DNA of 64,000 nucleotides from Branchipolynoe longqiensis (GCA_030323885.1 CM059197.1:29841178-29905177), one strand, 5' to 3'; positions 23,599-35,317 are shown, counted from the stretch's first letter. Made by a program: numbers and translations. The notes: generated by a model from the letters alone, not told the origin.

Positions 23599-23918
23599 GT
23601 TGGAGTTTTATATCCTGGCAACATCTAAGGTCATATCAGGACGGGTACCGACTTGTGACAGTGCACTTATGGCAACTTTATAGTGCTGCCCCACTGGGAA
23701 ATCAGGCCGCCGGCACCATGACCTGGTATCCCACTCAGTCATATTATCCTGACACTGAGCCAACCAGTCCTTGCCCTATCCTATTAATGCCAAGCGCCAG
23801 TCTAGGAAGCGACAAGTATCAATTTTATAAGTCATTGGTTTGACTCGACCGGGAACCAAACTCCTGATCTTTCGCCCGCAAGGCCCGCGCTCTGCCGATT
23901 CGGCCACCGCGCCCGGTC
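23599..23918 (-). mobile_element. SINE-A, full length
   Basis: The plus strand begins GTTGGAGTTTTATATCCTGG and ends GGCCACCGCGCCCGGTC, the reverse complement of the full SINE-A. Head, body and tail are all present, in the same orientation as the copy at 21025. Confidence 0.85.
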
Positions 23919-24872
23919 ATGTGCTGGGGGAAGTTTGGTGCAGGTTGACTACCATGTTTGTTTTTGATTGTCGTCTGCTTTGAAATAAATTGTCAACAGT
24001 TGTCCTATTGTCAATGAAATTCAAGTATTTTGTTAGCTTGTTTTGCATGGTCTACTTTTTTTCTTCTTTTTGTTTAAAGTACTTTAGCCATTAATCGCTG
24101 AATGCTGTCATATTAGTGAGAGCAGACGACAATTGGTCCTTGGTCAAATTCACGAAATACTGATTGCGTATGGCCTTATCGTGGTGAAGGCATTTTGTAG
24201 TGTGTAAAAATTAATGTTAGTTTAGTTGCTAGTTTATCGATATTGTCTCCTAAAGTACGCCTTTTCCTGTTATGTCAAATATTCACTTTAAACATTACAG
24301 ATAATACAAGTTCAGCTTATATCAATGGACCACTATATGGAAACTGAAAATCTAAACAATGCTAATAACTAAAAATTCAATTTCCCATTACATATTAAAA
24401 TTATCTAACTAAAATAATACACTTTTAGTTTGTTTAAATTAAGTATCCTGTTATTTTAAGCAATAACAAATATCAATTTGACGAAAACATCAATTTGATT
24501 AATATAAAATAGCTAAGATTTACCAATTTAAAAACAAATTACCATTTAGTGAGGAAAAAATTGGGGGGAAAACCCCCCAAAAAACATAAATGTATACAAC
24601 AAAATTAATATTGTAATTAGATTAGTACTAAGGAGGGAGAGTCTGAAAGAGAGGCTCGAGGTGCAGCAGACTATAAATGACGCGACTATTAGTAATGAAC
24701 CAAGTATGACTACCACACAACTTAGCACGCAGACCAGTGGGCGAGTATGTAAAGACCTCATCTTGGGAACTAGGTTCATCCCAATTTTATCTCACAAGCA
24801 GTGATCAATCAGCCAATCAGCAACGCACCACGTCCTGCAGACACACCATTTGCCACTGATGACCTGTGAGCT
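23919..24872. other. A/T-rich intronic sequence, no gene seen
   Basis: No splice-flanked coding exon and no transposon termini were recognised. The minus ORF at 24546-24779 is hydrophobic but lacks any supporting context. Confidence 0.45.
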
Positions 24873-25147
24873 GGGCTGCATTCAGAGTACGCCTCAGAGT
24901 CAACTCCGAGATGCCTCAGCGACATCTCTTTTTGGAAATTTGCGTTCAACGTGTGCTTCAGAGTCGACTCCGAGACGTCACACTTTTTGAGTAGGAGGCA
25001 AAAATGAAAAACCAATTGCGCATCGTACCAAGCAGTAGGAAGTGCACGTTATCGAGGGCGCCATTTTTGAGGCACCCACCTGCTAAACGCTGTTCAGAGT
25101 AGCGCAACATTTGGAATGCCTCCGAGGCGCACATTTGAACGCGGCCC
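24873..25147. mobile_element. TIR MITE with GGGCYGCRTTCA ends
   Basis: The left end GGGCTGCATTCAGAGTACGC pairs imperfectly with the right end TTTGAACGCGGCCC. The inner arms (GCCTCAGAG, CTCCGAGGC) continue the pairing. I see no clear target duplication. The end sequence is common in hAT- and Harbinger-derived MITEs. Confidence 0.6.
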
Positions 25148-25367
25148 AGGTTACCTAATAACAAGTGATGCGTGATGGACCCGAAGGTCGCGGGTGGTGG
25201 CTGAATGGAAGGCCGCTCAAAATGGTGGTCCTTTGTGCTTAGCCCGTGAGATAAGATCGAAGTGAACATACCGTAGTGTCGCAAATTTGCACCCCAACTC
25301 CAATAGGTGCCCCAGTGGGGATGGCGAGAGGGAAAAGGAACCTTCAACCCTTTAAAAAGGGGCTTAC

Positions 25368-25489
25368 CTAGTCTCCACAGGCACATCAATATAGTCGTGG
25401 GCAGTCAAATGTGGAGGAGGCTGTGTGTGATACCCCGGGGTTGGAGGAACAGTGAGGCATGACGGGAGTGGATGTTGTGTTCGGCCTGC
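25368..25489 (-). other. Possible cassette exon of the FERM gene
   Basis: On the minus strand an open frame reads PPTPGYHTQPPPHLTAHDY and then IDVPVET before a consensus donor (ACTAG/gtaagc). The donor phase (AG) matches the entry phase of the terminal exon at 14723, since both supply AG+G for Arg. Against it, the available acceptors (…GAGCAG near 25484) leave two leading bases, which does not fit the phase left by exon 28356-28430, so inclusion from that exon would shift the frame. It could pair with an unseen exon, be an alternative start region, or be chance. Confidence 0.25.
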
Positions 25490-26496
25490 TCACGCTCTTA
25501 AGCGTTGCCAGTCCCGCCTGTGCCAACTCCCCGCTTCAGGAGCTTTGGAGGCAGTGTGGGTAATTACATGCGCTAAAGTCTCTAACGCTGCACTCTCCTG
25601 TGAGCTAAATTAGGAGGCGCCAGCACTGACGGACTATACAGGTCCAGGGCCAGTGAGGAAGGAAATGGGAGCGTAAAATGAAAAACTATTTTCTGGATAA
25701 ATTTTGTTTTAAAGCAACTGTGGTATTTCCAAACGAATTTATGTAGTCACACAAATTGGATTTTGGACTTGAGTTTTTTAAACCCTCAAACCTATGAAGC
25801 CTGGCACCCCAAAACATAATAAGCATATATATACTCTTTCTGGTCTGGCCACACTGATATTCGCCTTTCCAAGATTTATTTGTTTAAAAGTCAAGCAAAC
25901 AAAGTTTCTAGGCAGGTTTTTTTAGTACCATAAACCAATAAGCACCGAGGCGGTATTTCGCGACATTACGGTAGATTGCCAGATAAGCTCTTTGTGAGGC
26001 TGCAACAAAGCATCAAGGCTGAGGCAGCAGATGAGCCACTGCACGAAGATTGGCACACCAGTGTCATCAAAATGAAAATGAGCGATGAGATAAGAGAGAA
26101 AGAGAGAGAGAGAGGAAAATAAAGAAGTGCTGCTTACTTCCTTTAGTTCCCAACAATTGCGTACATACGAGTAGAGTGGTGGTACAGACAAAGAGACATG
26201 CACATTAGAACTGGACTGATACTGTATGTACACCAACTGCCTCTGTGCACACAGCTCGCCATACCAACAATAACGCAATGGAGCCAAGGCGAAAACCCAA
26301 ACTACGCTTTTGCGTTAATACGGTTTTCAATATGCAGCTGCTAAACATTACCGCAGAGTAATACCTAAACAAATGCCTTCCACCTCACACAACATAGTCC
26401 CCATGGAAACCCAGATACAGCAGATGCCACCGCTCTTCCAGGGTTGGAAATGAGCATGCACCCTGAAACTAATATTCCTGATATGGGCATGTGATA
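25490..26496. other. Intronic sequence, no gene seen
   Basis: GC content is higher around 25400-25640, then it becomes A/T-rich with a (GA)n patch at 26095-26115. No gene is recognised. Confidence 0.45.
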
Positions 26497-26684
26497 CAGT
26501 GAAGCCCGGTTATAATGCGCCCCGATTTAATGCGAATTCGGATATAATGCGATGATTTATTGGACCCAGAATTCTTCAATTCAAAGGTAATTCAGTAAAG
26601 TGAACCACAATTTACCGCGTTCCTGATTTTTTCGCTATCGTATTATATGGACCTGAAAGATCACATTATAACCGGGTCATGACA
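26497..26684. mobile_element. pogo/Tigger-like MITE
   Basis: The left end CAGTGAAGCCCGGTTATAAT and the right end TTATAACCGGGTCATG are inverted repeats around a core of ATAATGCG words. TA stands on both sides. Ends of this type are typical of pogo/Tigger-derived elements; no ORF is present. Confidence 0.7.
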
Positions 26685-27189
26685 TACATTACATACAGGG
26701 TCATGACATCACATGACATATCCTACTCTTGTGGTCCCCTCATGTGGAGGTGTGGTTTAAATAAGTGTACTGAACAAAGCATGCCTGTGTGGCATAAAGC
26801 GCAAACCCAATGTTTCCAAGGAAACAATGCAGATGGAATATAATGATGCAAGCACCACATCAACACTAGTTCACCAATCTACTAAAGGTTCTTTTTGCAC
26901 TTGACAACCAGGCAGTCATGTGAAAAGTAGACTGTACACTGACGGAGGTTTTTATTTTCTTTCGTGCTTTTTCCTTTTCTTTGTATGTATAGCATCATTC
27001 CGAAGAATCAATATTTAAAGGACACTGTAAACAAGTATTGCGGGAATGGATTGGGTGCTCTATTGGTATTGTCGGTTTAGTAAGTCGAACTGGTGGAACA
27101 TGAGGCAACAGTCACTAAGACATCAAATCGACTCATCCCTATGTCATCTGAACACGTACACAGGCAAGCCACTTACTGAACAATGGTTA

Positions 27190-27930
27190 TTCAGAGCTTT
27201 GAGCACCTCATTGGGCAATTCACTAGGACGCTCATTGAGCAGCTCAGTAATCTGCTAACAGAGCAGGTCAGTAAGCAGCTCATTGCTCATTTCATTGAGT
27301 AGCTCCGTAAGTATCTCATTGAGCACCTCAGTAAGCAGCGCATTGAGCAGCTCATTGAGCAGCTCATAAACATCTCATTGAGCAGTTCAGTAAGCACCTC
27401 ATTGGGCAACTCATTGAGCAGCTCATAAACATCTCATTGAGCAGCTCATTGGGCATCTCATTGAGCACCTCAGTAAGCAGCGCATTGAGCAGTTCTTACA
27501 TATCTCATTGAGCACCTCAGTAAGCAGCGCATTGAGCAGCTCATTGAGCAGCTCACATCTCATTGAGCAGTTCAGTAAGCAGCTCATTGGGTATCTCATT
27601 TGGCAGTTCAGTAAGCAGCTCATTGGGCATCTCATTTAGCAGTTCAGTAAGCAGCTCATGGGCATCTCATTGAGCAGTTCAGTAAGCATATCATTGGGGA
27701 TCTCATTGAGCAGCTCATTGAGCAGCTCAGCAAGCATATCATTCAGTATCTCATTGCGCAGCTCAAAAATCGCTGTTATTGAACCTCAGTGAGTACCTCT
27801 TTGGGCAGCTCAATAAGCATCTCAATGAGCAACTCTATTGAACCTCAGTGAGCAGCTTAGTGAGCAGCTCAAATAACACCTCGGTGAGCAGCTCACTGAG
27901 CGACATGTCAGGCCCAGTGAGCAGCTCAGA
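27190..27930. repeat. CTCATTGAGCAG-type minisatellite
   Basis: A degenerate 12-bp word (AGCAGCTCATTG) alternates with AGTAAGCATCTCATTG variants for about 740 bp. Unit order varies. The minus-strand ORF with RCPMSCLLN repeats is a shadow of the array. Confidence 0.85.
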
Positions 27931-28355
27931 GTATGCTACATATACGATATATAATATGCATTGCACCATGGGAGTTATCCCCCCCATAAACATTTCCTTG
28001 CCTACAGTAGCAAATTTCTATAGACGATTTCGCCTAACTAATTTGATTTCTTATGAAAAACACAGGTGATTATAATGAAATACCAAACTCAGATTATTGA
28101 GGAAACATATCTTTTCCGCCACAAATGAAAATAACTTCCAATTAAAAATAACCATTTCAGTGTAGGAAAACAAGAAAGCAAACAAACAAGATTTGTCATA
28201 ATAATTTCTAAATGATCTTTTTTTTTGTAGCTTAATTATATTGCTTGCAATCTTTAAAGTTCCAACATCAACCAAAAATAGAGTGGTTCCGGGGACACTT
28301 GATGTGCAATGCTGAGCATACGCTGAAGGTGTGGGTTCATAGGGCGGGCGTTTAC

Positions 28356-28430
28356 CTTTGGAATGGTGGCCGCTTGGTGTAGTTGTCCCGTACGTACTCC
28401 ACTAGCTGCTTCTGGGTGCGACCACTGTAC
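28356..28430 (-). CDS. FERM-domain gene, exon: FERM-adjacent segment
   Basis: This 75-bp exon encodes YSGRTQKQLVEYVRDNYTKR followed by PPFQ, with one leading base and two trailing bases. Its leading G completes the Arg of RGSSFR with the AG of exon 30828-30988. Its trailing AG pairs with the first G of the terminal exon. The acceptor is GGTTATAG and the donor AAAG/gtaaac. The SFRYSGRTQKQ motif is the signature of the FERM-adjacent region in FARP1/2, Cdep and FRMD7, where phosphorylation regulates FERM binding (family knowledge). The exon is too short to stand as an ORF on its own; joining phase is the decisive evidence. Confidence 0.9.
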
Positions 28431-28575
28431 CTATAACCAAGGAACCACAACCACGTGAAACCCATTAACGACCGTCTGCGTGATTTCATCAACTACTTGG
28501 GTTTCTTTTGTTTTTCTGGTGCCTTTTATATTTATTTTTATAAATATCTTCTTAAATAATTTCTTTAATAATTTG

Positions 28576-28597
28576 GGGGGGGGGGGGGGGGGGGGCT
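28576..28597. repeat. Poly-G run
   Basis: About 22 consecutive G residues lie directly beside a degenerate SINE-A tail. A second run of G lies at 28750-28760 in the same relation to another tail fragment. Confidence 0.9.
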
Positions 28598-28676
28598 TTA
28601 CATGCTAGTAAGATCTAAGGTGCAATTAACACGGGTATCAACTTGTGACAGTGCACGATTTTGGTAGCTTCAAAGA
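28597..28676 (-). mobile_element. Degenerate SINE-A 3' part
   Basis: The sequence TTTACATGCTAGTAAGATCT to TCAACTTGTGACAGTGCACG follows the reverse complement of the SINE-A tail and adjoining body with many substitutions. Confidence 0.65.
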
Positions 28677-28767
28677 CTTACTTCGTTGTTATTTTTATTT
28701 TCTTTATTTATTTGTTGTTTTCTGTTCTTATTTTGGGGTGTCTTTTTTTGGGGGGGGGGGGCAGAGG

Positions 28768-29842
28768 GGTACATCTTAGTAATATCTAAGGCAAAATCAA
28801 AACGGGTACCAACTTGTGACTCAAACAGTACTCAAAGTCCCCAAACCTTCCACAAACAAACTAATTAAAGCACCAATTTAGAAAGGCAGCATGATGTGGA
28901 ACAACCTACCAGCCAGGACCAGAGCAGCATCCCCCTGCCTAGAATTCAAAAACTCACTAAGAGTACATCGGATTGGGCAGTCAGAGTAAAGGATGTTCCA
29001 TGGCGTCACCATACCCTAAGTGGCTGGACACCAAACCCTCAGTCCCAGTTCTCTCCCCCCGCCCCCTTTTTTATTTGTTGCTGTTCCTCCATTATTTTCA
29101 GTCAACCATTTACAATGACAGAGACAGCCCAAATACAAATGTAAAAGTTAAGACCAAAATGCACTGGGATTATTCCCACTGCTTCACTGGCCACAGCTGG
29201 TCCAGTGTGTTAATAACAACCCGACCAAACAGCACAATTCATAAACTCACATAACCAACCACACTAGAGTGACACTAGAATATTTCTAAGAAACTGACAT
29301 TTATATACTGCGCTTGCCTAACTCCAACTGAACAAACACTACATTAAAACTTACTACAACTTTACCAAATGAATACAGATGATAACTTCTGCTTACATTC
29401 TAAATACCACGTAAATACTCATATTGATCTGACTAAGATTGATCTAGTTATGTGACACTACTGTTACCATATTGCTATGGAACTTTTGGGTTACAGAATT
29501 TCATTGTGTTACACGCTGCAAATTGTGTATTGAACAGTTATTGTATACCTTACTCTATATACCTTTTGTGGAAATAACTCTGAATTGAAAAGTGGCTGGA
29601 AGACCAGTGCTTTGGCACTGACAAAATACTTATTCAACAGAATAAACATATTTACCACCAAAAAAAGTGCACGATTGTGGCGGTTTTAAAAGTGCTGCCC
29701 CACTGGGACACTGTGTTACCAGCACCATGATCCAATATCACAGTCAGTCACAATATCCTAACCAGTTCCTGTCCTACCCATGAAACAGACAGGTTATTGA
29801 TAACTATTTATCTTATGAGTCTTTGGTTAAACTTGGCCAGGT
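28768..29842 (-). mobile_element. SINE-A copy split by a LINE 3' end
   Basis: SINE-A sequence runs from 28768 to about 28822 (ending ACCAACTTGTGAC) and resumes at about 29664 (GTGCACGATTGTGGCGG). It continues through the body to about 29842. The 0.84-kb interval between is a LINE 3' end in plus orientation. The SINE head region is decayed. Confidence 0.7.
28823..29663 (+). mobile_element. 5'-truncated LINE, RT C-terminal remnant and 3' UTR
   Basis: Near 28890-28990 the plus strand encodes MWNNLPARTRAASPCLEFKN and SLRVHR. This matches the WNxLP…SFKxxLK tail that ends the reverse transcriptase of CR1/L2/RTE-type and related LINEs. A 3' UTR follows, with TTTCATTGTGTT at about 29500 and an A-rich end at 29650-29663. 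It has inserted into a SINE-A copy. The RT catalytic core is absent, as expected for a 5'-truncated insertion. Confidence 0.65.
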
Positions 29843-29900
29843 ATTCATTCCACAAACTCTGGTATGTGAAGTGGCATCCTTACCCATTCTGCTCCAGTAG

Positions 29901-30167
29901 GTTGTTTCTTGGGGTTTTACATCCTAGCAACAGATACGGTCATATCAGGAAGGGTACCGACTTGAAACAATGCACATTCATGACGACTTAATAGCGCTGT
30001 TCCACTGGGAGACCAGGCCGCCACCACTAGATTTTGCACTCAATCATATTAGGTAGCAACAAGTATCAATGTTGTAAGTTATTGGTTTGACTCGGCCAGG
30101 ATTTTAATCTCCCGACCTTCCGCATGGGAAGCCTACGCTCTACCGATTCGGTCACTGCGTCCAGTCC
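29901..30167 (-). mobile_element. SINE-A, near full length, diverged
   Basis: From GGGGTTTTACATCCTAGCAA to CTCTACCGATTCGGTCACTG this follows the reverse complement of SINE-A. The body is shortened by an internal deletion near 30030-30050. Confidence 0.75.
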
Positions 30168-30510
30168 CTCCAGTAGGTAAATAGTTGCGTTCCAATGGAG
30201 CTGGGATGAGGAACAATAACAATGCACCCACTCAACTTTGTCTTACACTTGCATATAACATTTTAGAACAAATAATATGAAAGTTATCATAGAAATCAAA
30301 ATAGAAGTTACTTCTTTAATTCTCTCATCAAATACAATCTGTAAAAGAATATTTTCTGCTTAAGTAACTTTTCTGTGTATTCTTTTAAAAAATGCACCAA
30401 CATGTATGACTTAGTCTCTGCTTTGTTTCAAGTAAAATAACGGGTAAAGATATGTGAGATCAATGCAGAGTGAATTACTGCAAATTTTCAGTTCCAAATA
30501 AAAACAGACT

Positions 30511-30737
30511 AGACGCGATGGCCGAATGAGTTGAGCGTCTGACTTCTATACTTGTCGCTTCCTAGCCAGGCGCTCGGCATTAATAGGATAGGGCAAGGAC
30601 TGGTTGGCTCAGTGTCAGGATAATGTGACTGGTCATGGTGCTGGTGGCCTGGTCTCCAAATGGGGCAGCACTATAAAGTCACCATAAGTGCGCACTATCA
30701 CAAGTCAGTACCCGTCCTGATATGACCTTGAAAATTC
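30511..30737 (+). mobile_element. SINE-A, plus orientation, internal deletion
   Basis: The head starts AGACGCGATGGCCGAATGAG (A-box-like), but the B-box region is missing: sequence jumps from the head to CTTGTCGCTTCCTAGCCAGG. Body and tail follow, ending CCCGTCCTGATATGACCTTG. It lies 90 bp from a FERM exon. Confidence 0.8.
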
Positions 30738-30827
30738 CACTGCTTAAACAACTAATGTAGTACCAACAAAACTATTTGTTTAATGAGTCCAAGTATTTAC
30801 AAGGCGTCACTAACACGAGGCACTTAC

Positions 30828-30988
30828 CTAAATGAAGACCCGCGACTGACGACGCGCGTCTTGTTGCGGGGTAGCTTCTTAACTTGGTGGCAGCGGAAGA
30901 AGGCATGGTGCTCAATGCACTTTTTCCAGAAGTTCTTGCACTCATTCCTGCTTTCGAAGTAGAACTCAACAGTGTCTTTGTAGTATCC
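30828..30988 (-). CDS. FERM-domain gene, exon: end of FERM C-lobe
   Basis: This 161-bp exon starts after CTTCATACAG and ends TTTAG/gtaagtg. It encodes 53 residues plus two bases: GYYKDTVEFYFESRNECKNF, then WKKCIEHHAFFRC, then LPRNKTRVVSRGSSF. The CKxFWKxCxEHHAFFR motif is the last helix of the FERM C-lobe (PH-like F3), which binds membrane proteins and phosphoinositides. The RGSSFR end continues into exon 28356-28430 in phase. The preceding exon (52328-52483) joins in phase 0 across a 21-kb intron that contains the DIRS locus. Closest family by motif memory is FARP/Cdep/FRMD7; I could not run an alignment. Confidence 0.92.
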
Positions 30989-31423
30989 CTGTATGAAGCA
31001 AACGTGAACTCCATTAGAACTGGCTTCAGTGTCAAAGCTACTGTTTTCTGAGCAGTCCTTCATTCCAGGTGTTGGCAAAGTTACATAAGGAGCTATGCTA
31101 GGATGGTTAGCTTCCACCGCGTCAACTTGTTTATCGCAGTTCTGCCTGGCCCCTACAGAGAATCACCGGCGCCCATAGAGGGAAATGACAGTATAGTTAT
31201 CATCACTACTTACACCTAGTTTTAACTTGGTTCATTGGCCATACCCAAAAGAAAGAATTGTCTGATCAAGCCTTCTCAGTTAAATTAGTCCTGGTAGATG
31301 TTGGCAGTTGATTTCAATGCGCTCCGCTCCAACCCGCTCAGTTACAGAAAGATCTTCAAACAAATAATCGAAACTTCACATGGAAGAAAGACGGGGGAGG
31401 GGGGGGGGGGAGTTTGTTTTCTT

Positions 31424-31470
31424 GTTGGAGTTTTACGTCCTGGCAACATCTAAGGTCATATCAGGACGGG
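31424..31470 (-). mobile_element. SINE-A tail-only fragment
   Basis: Only the last 45 bp or so of SINE-A are present, from GTTGGAGTTTTACGTCCTGG to TCATATCAGGACGG, with unrelated sequence after it. A G run lies just before it. Confidence 0.8.
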
Positions 31471-32065
31471 CTGGGGGAAGTACAGAAGAGTGGGAACCCA
31501 ATCATTTTGTGGCAGCGGAAGTAAAATAATCATTTCCTTCCAAATCCTATACAACAGGGAAGTATCCCCCCCCATAAACAAATTTGGAATATCTTTGACT
31601 CTTCCTACATCACTCTCCTACGGACATGCAATCATCACTACCCGTCTTTCAAACACAGGTATACGCACTAGCTAGGGCCCGCTCGATGATAACAGTACTG
31701 TCAGAAAACAGCCCCTGGTGCCGTGGTGTAACAAGCCGCCTCCTCATAGCTCCTCACGTACACTTTGTATCACTCAGTTCAAGTCGGGTTGGGCTTGACG
31801 GACTAGCACTTAACAAAGCTGTGCAAGTGCAAAAAGTTGCTGTCTGCTCAACTCACGGAAGAAACAGAAGAAGAAGAAAAACCACTAACGGTAGTCAGTT
31901 TATTTAGGCATACTACCTACTAGGTGTAGTGAATTATTATTGAAATCCTCCATTTCTAAGTGGAAACAGTTGTTGAAAGTATGACCTGATAAGGCACGAC
32001 TGAGGAGCTACTCAATCCAAGTTAGGAATACGAATCAGATTGCTCGCTTACAGTAACATTAAAAG

Positions 32066-32117
32066 TTTGTTTGTTGGGGTTTTACGTCCTAGCAACATAT
32101 ATGGTCATATCAGGACG
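32066..32117 (-). mobile_element. SINE-A tail-only fragment
   Basis: The tail GTTGGGGTTTTACGTCCTAG continues to TCATATCAGGACGG and stops there, as at 31424 and 48207. Confidence 0.8.
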
Positions 32118-32695
32118 GTGATATTAATATGAAAAGGCCGCCAATTTAAGAATCACAGTGCAGTCTTCCATTACACTTGCCTTTCATTCATGTGAAATTG
32201 TTCATTTTACAATAACAACAACACAGTAGAGAACCCAAACACTAAAAATAATGCTGTTAATGATGAAGATGTTCAAAAGAACAAGTCTGAGGATGGGGAC
32301 TGGGGAATTAGACTCAGACGAAAAGAGAAGAGTAGGAAATGGAACGATATACAGAGCTAGATGCCCAAAGAACTGTACATACACAAACCACAGGCACACA
32401 CTAACACCGAGTAGGCTCGGCCACACCGGACGTGACTTCACGACACGTGACCGTCACGTCACTGGGCAGGCGTGGACACACAATCGGCCCGGTGCGAGGG
32501 ATAGGACGGTTAGAGGTGCAAGGGTTACGGGCCGGCAGCCACACAAACACTTTAGTTTAAATCAAACATCTGCTACATTTAACCACCACACAGCTACCTT
32601 TCTAGGCGCCCTCCCTACCCAGACGGATCTCCCTTGAGAAGGTGAGCCCGCCCTGCCATACATGTGATATAAATTGTAAAAACAGGGGTGGGTTA

Positions 32696-32829
32696 ATGTA
32701 GCACCAAAAATGTATGTGTTTAAATGAGTCCAAGTATTACAAGGCGTCACCAACATGAGGCACTTGCCTAAACAAAGACCCGCGACTGACGACGCGCATC
32801 TTGTTGCGGGGTAGCTTCTTAACTTGGGG
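32696..32829 (-). pseudogene. Partial duplicate of FERM exon 30828 with its downstream intron start
   Basis: About 130 bp matches 30753-30893, covering the 3' half of the FERM exon and the first ~75 bp of the following intron. Coding residues VKKLPRNK, VVSRGS and FR are retained with two changes (Thr to Met after NK, Ser to Leu before FR). The splice donor has changed from GT to GC (TTTAG/gcaagt). The copy breaks off at 32829 in the middle of the exon, so it has no acceptor. It lies about 1.9 kb upstream of the original in the same intron. Confidence 0.85.
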
Positions 32830-33386
32830 GGCCTGAACTAAAATTACCATATATATATATATGTTTTGAAATCCAAATATCAATTGTCAAACAACTCTCC
32901 CTACTTTTTTATTTCCCGCCTAAAATATGTCAAATCAATTTCCAAATTCCCAAGCAATCCCAATATAAAGGCTTCCTTTTTTGTTGTTGTTGTTGTTGTT
33001 GTTGTTGTTAAAGTAAAGCTTTTGAAGGGTCCTCTATGTTTTACGTACATTCATCGATATCTAGTTCTAAGTGTACTCAGTTGGTATTCACTTAATTCTC
33101 ATGTCAAATTTCTATTTTTATTTGCTTACTTAATGTCAAATGTCTCCCCCCCCCCCCCCAAGAACTATGTCTTTATGCACCAAGGCCTAATGGTGGACAG
33201 ACAACAGACTTGACCTATACAGCATGCGTGTGTATGGAAAGAGGGTGAATACTTGTCAAATGTTGCTAATGTTTGATACACGTTGCGCTCTATGGGTTCA
33301 ATTAAGGTGGAGCATCTACAGTTGCCTGCATACACTTCTTCAACAATACTGCAGGTGGCGCTTCGATCTTGAGTGGGTATTATAAC

Positions 33387-33725
33387 TTAAAGTTGCATAG
33401 TCCGATGGCTTTAAGTTTCTGTCATTTTCTGAGATAAATGTATTAGGTTGACGGCTATGATCTACGTTACTTTAGTTTTAAGTATCTTTTATTTTAAATG
33501 TCTAACTTTTGAGATATTTGAAGTGCAGACATGCTAAATGAATTTTGGCAAGCATGCTAGGCTACACCAGTAACAGGTTCTATTCAATTGCCTCAGTATT
33601 CCATTCTGTGTGGTGACAAATGCTTAATAAGTGCACGAGTATCTAAGTTTGAAATGTAGAATCAAATCTAGATAATCATTTTGGTTTTGAACATTTGATG
33701 CTTTCATCAGACTATGCAGCTTTAA
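33387..33725. mobile_element. TTAA-type MITE (family A)
   Basis: Starts TTAAAGTTGCATAGTCCGAT and ends CATCAGACTATGCAGCTTTAA less one base. It is complete at about 339 bp with no ORF. Confidence 0.85.
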
Positions 33726-33999
33726 GCTCTCAGCTTAAAGCGACACCTACACGTTATTGCAGTATGCTACCTGCACAGCAGAACGTAGAGGTTCAACATT
33801 TAACTGACATGTGGAATGGAGCGGGGTGGAGGTGCATACGGTGTAGTTGTGTAGACTGTAGCTAAGTGTATGCGAGTGCTATGTAGTGGTGAATAAATGC
33901 ATCTTGAACTGTCTGCGGCAGGTGTCAAGATCTCCATCCTTGCTCCGAGTCAGTCTGCATGGGAAAGCGGTGGTGATGCGCAATTTGACACTGACCAGT

Positions 34000-34460
34000 A
34001 ATAAAGTCAGCAAGACCCCCGATAGTCAGAGTTTAATGTCAGTCAGTAACCAAGGCAACACGATACCTGACAGTCAGGGTTAATGTCAGCCAGTAACAAG
34101 GCAACAAGACGCCTGGTAGTCAGGGTTTAATGTCAGCAGGTAACCAAGACAAGACACGTAGCAGTCAGCGTTAAAGTCAGTCAGTAACAAGGCAACAAGA
34201 TGCCTCATAGTCAGGGTTTAATGTCAGTCACTAACCAAGGCAACTAGACGCCTGGCAGTCAGGGTTAATATCAATCAGTAATCAAGGCAATAAGACGCCT
34301 GATGGACACGGTTAAATGTCAGTCAGTAACCAAGACAACAAGATGCTTGACGGTCAGTGTTAAATGTCAGCCAGTAACCAAGACAACAAGACGCCTGGCA
34401 GTCAGGGTTTAATGCCAGCCAGTAACCAAGGTAACAAGACACATGATAGTCAGGAGCTAA
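34000..34460. repeat. ~47-bp minisatellite, nine to ten copies
   Basis: The unit contains GTCAGTCAGTAACCAAGGCA and ACAAGACGCCTGGCAGTCAG. Copies differ by substitutions and 1-bp indels. No reading frame persists across it. Confidence 0.85.
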
Positions 34461-35317
34461 TCCAAATCGTCTTTAGTCTTTTTTGTTCGCTTTAACGGTG
34501 CTGACCGATTAAACAAACACACACACACACACACAAAACAGAAAACAGAAAAAAAGTGCATAACTAGACAGTCTGAGCCAGAATGTCAGTCTCTTTGTCA
34601 ATGCATTAAGCTTAATAGTCTGCCAACCATTCCCCATGCACTCTGAACTGAGAAGTGATATTCATGAGATGTGAGGCTATATATGAGTATATACATACAT
34701 ATGTATACACACACATACAAATAGCATGTAAATATATTATATATAAATTCATACATGGGTGTAGACATGATAGCAGTGTGTGCGTGAGAGGGAATATGCT
34801 GAACAAAAAATATGATAAGAGCAACAACAAAAAACTGAAACCAACATAACCTTGTGACTACAAACGTAGGTAACCCTGACTATATATTAGGTAGAAATTA
34901 GCATGATAGTGCTGTGGGCTAACAGTCACTCGTTATCAGCTTTGTCGTCAAATGAAGCCGGTTTGTTTCGGAACATAATATCATGTCAACAAGGATGCTC
35001 CATTGCTATCTCAAGAGGCGGTGTCTGCGTGTGCGTGTGCGTGTGCGTGTAATATGCGTGTGGTGGAGAGGAGTTGTCCGAGTAGTCAGAAAAAGGTTTA
35101 GCAATCAGCTCTGGAAGACACAACAATTCTTAGCCCTAGCTATCCATACAGGTCGCCATTGGTTAACATCCCCCCCCCCCCCAACCCGACAATCCCCCTT
35201 GCCAACTCCCTCCTCCTGCAATCCCTGCTTCTTTAAAAGAATTAAATCCCCTCTTTTCTTTGGCCTTTTTTTGCCATTTTCAAAATCAATTCTTTTATTG
35301 TTCTATTATTAATTATT

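Noticed and set aside
30753..30827. Intron sequence after exon 30828 as part of a coding duplication
   Set aside because: It is duplicated with the exon at 32696, but it lies after the donor and has no open frame in phase.
34000..34460. CRISPR-like array of ~47-bp spacing
   Set aside because: There is no repeat/spacer alternation: whole units are similar, and the context is eukaryotic.
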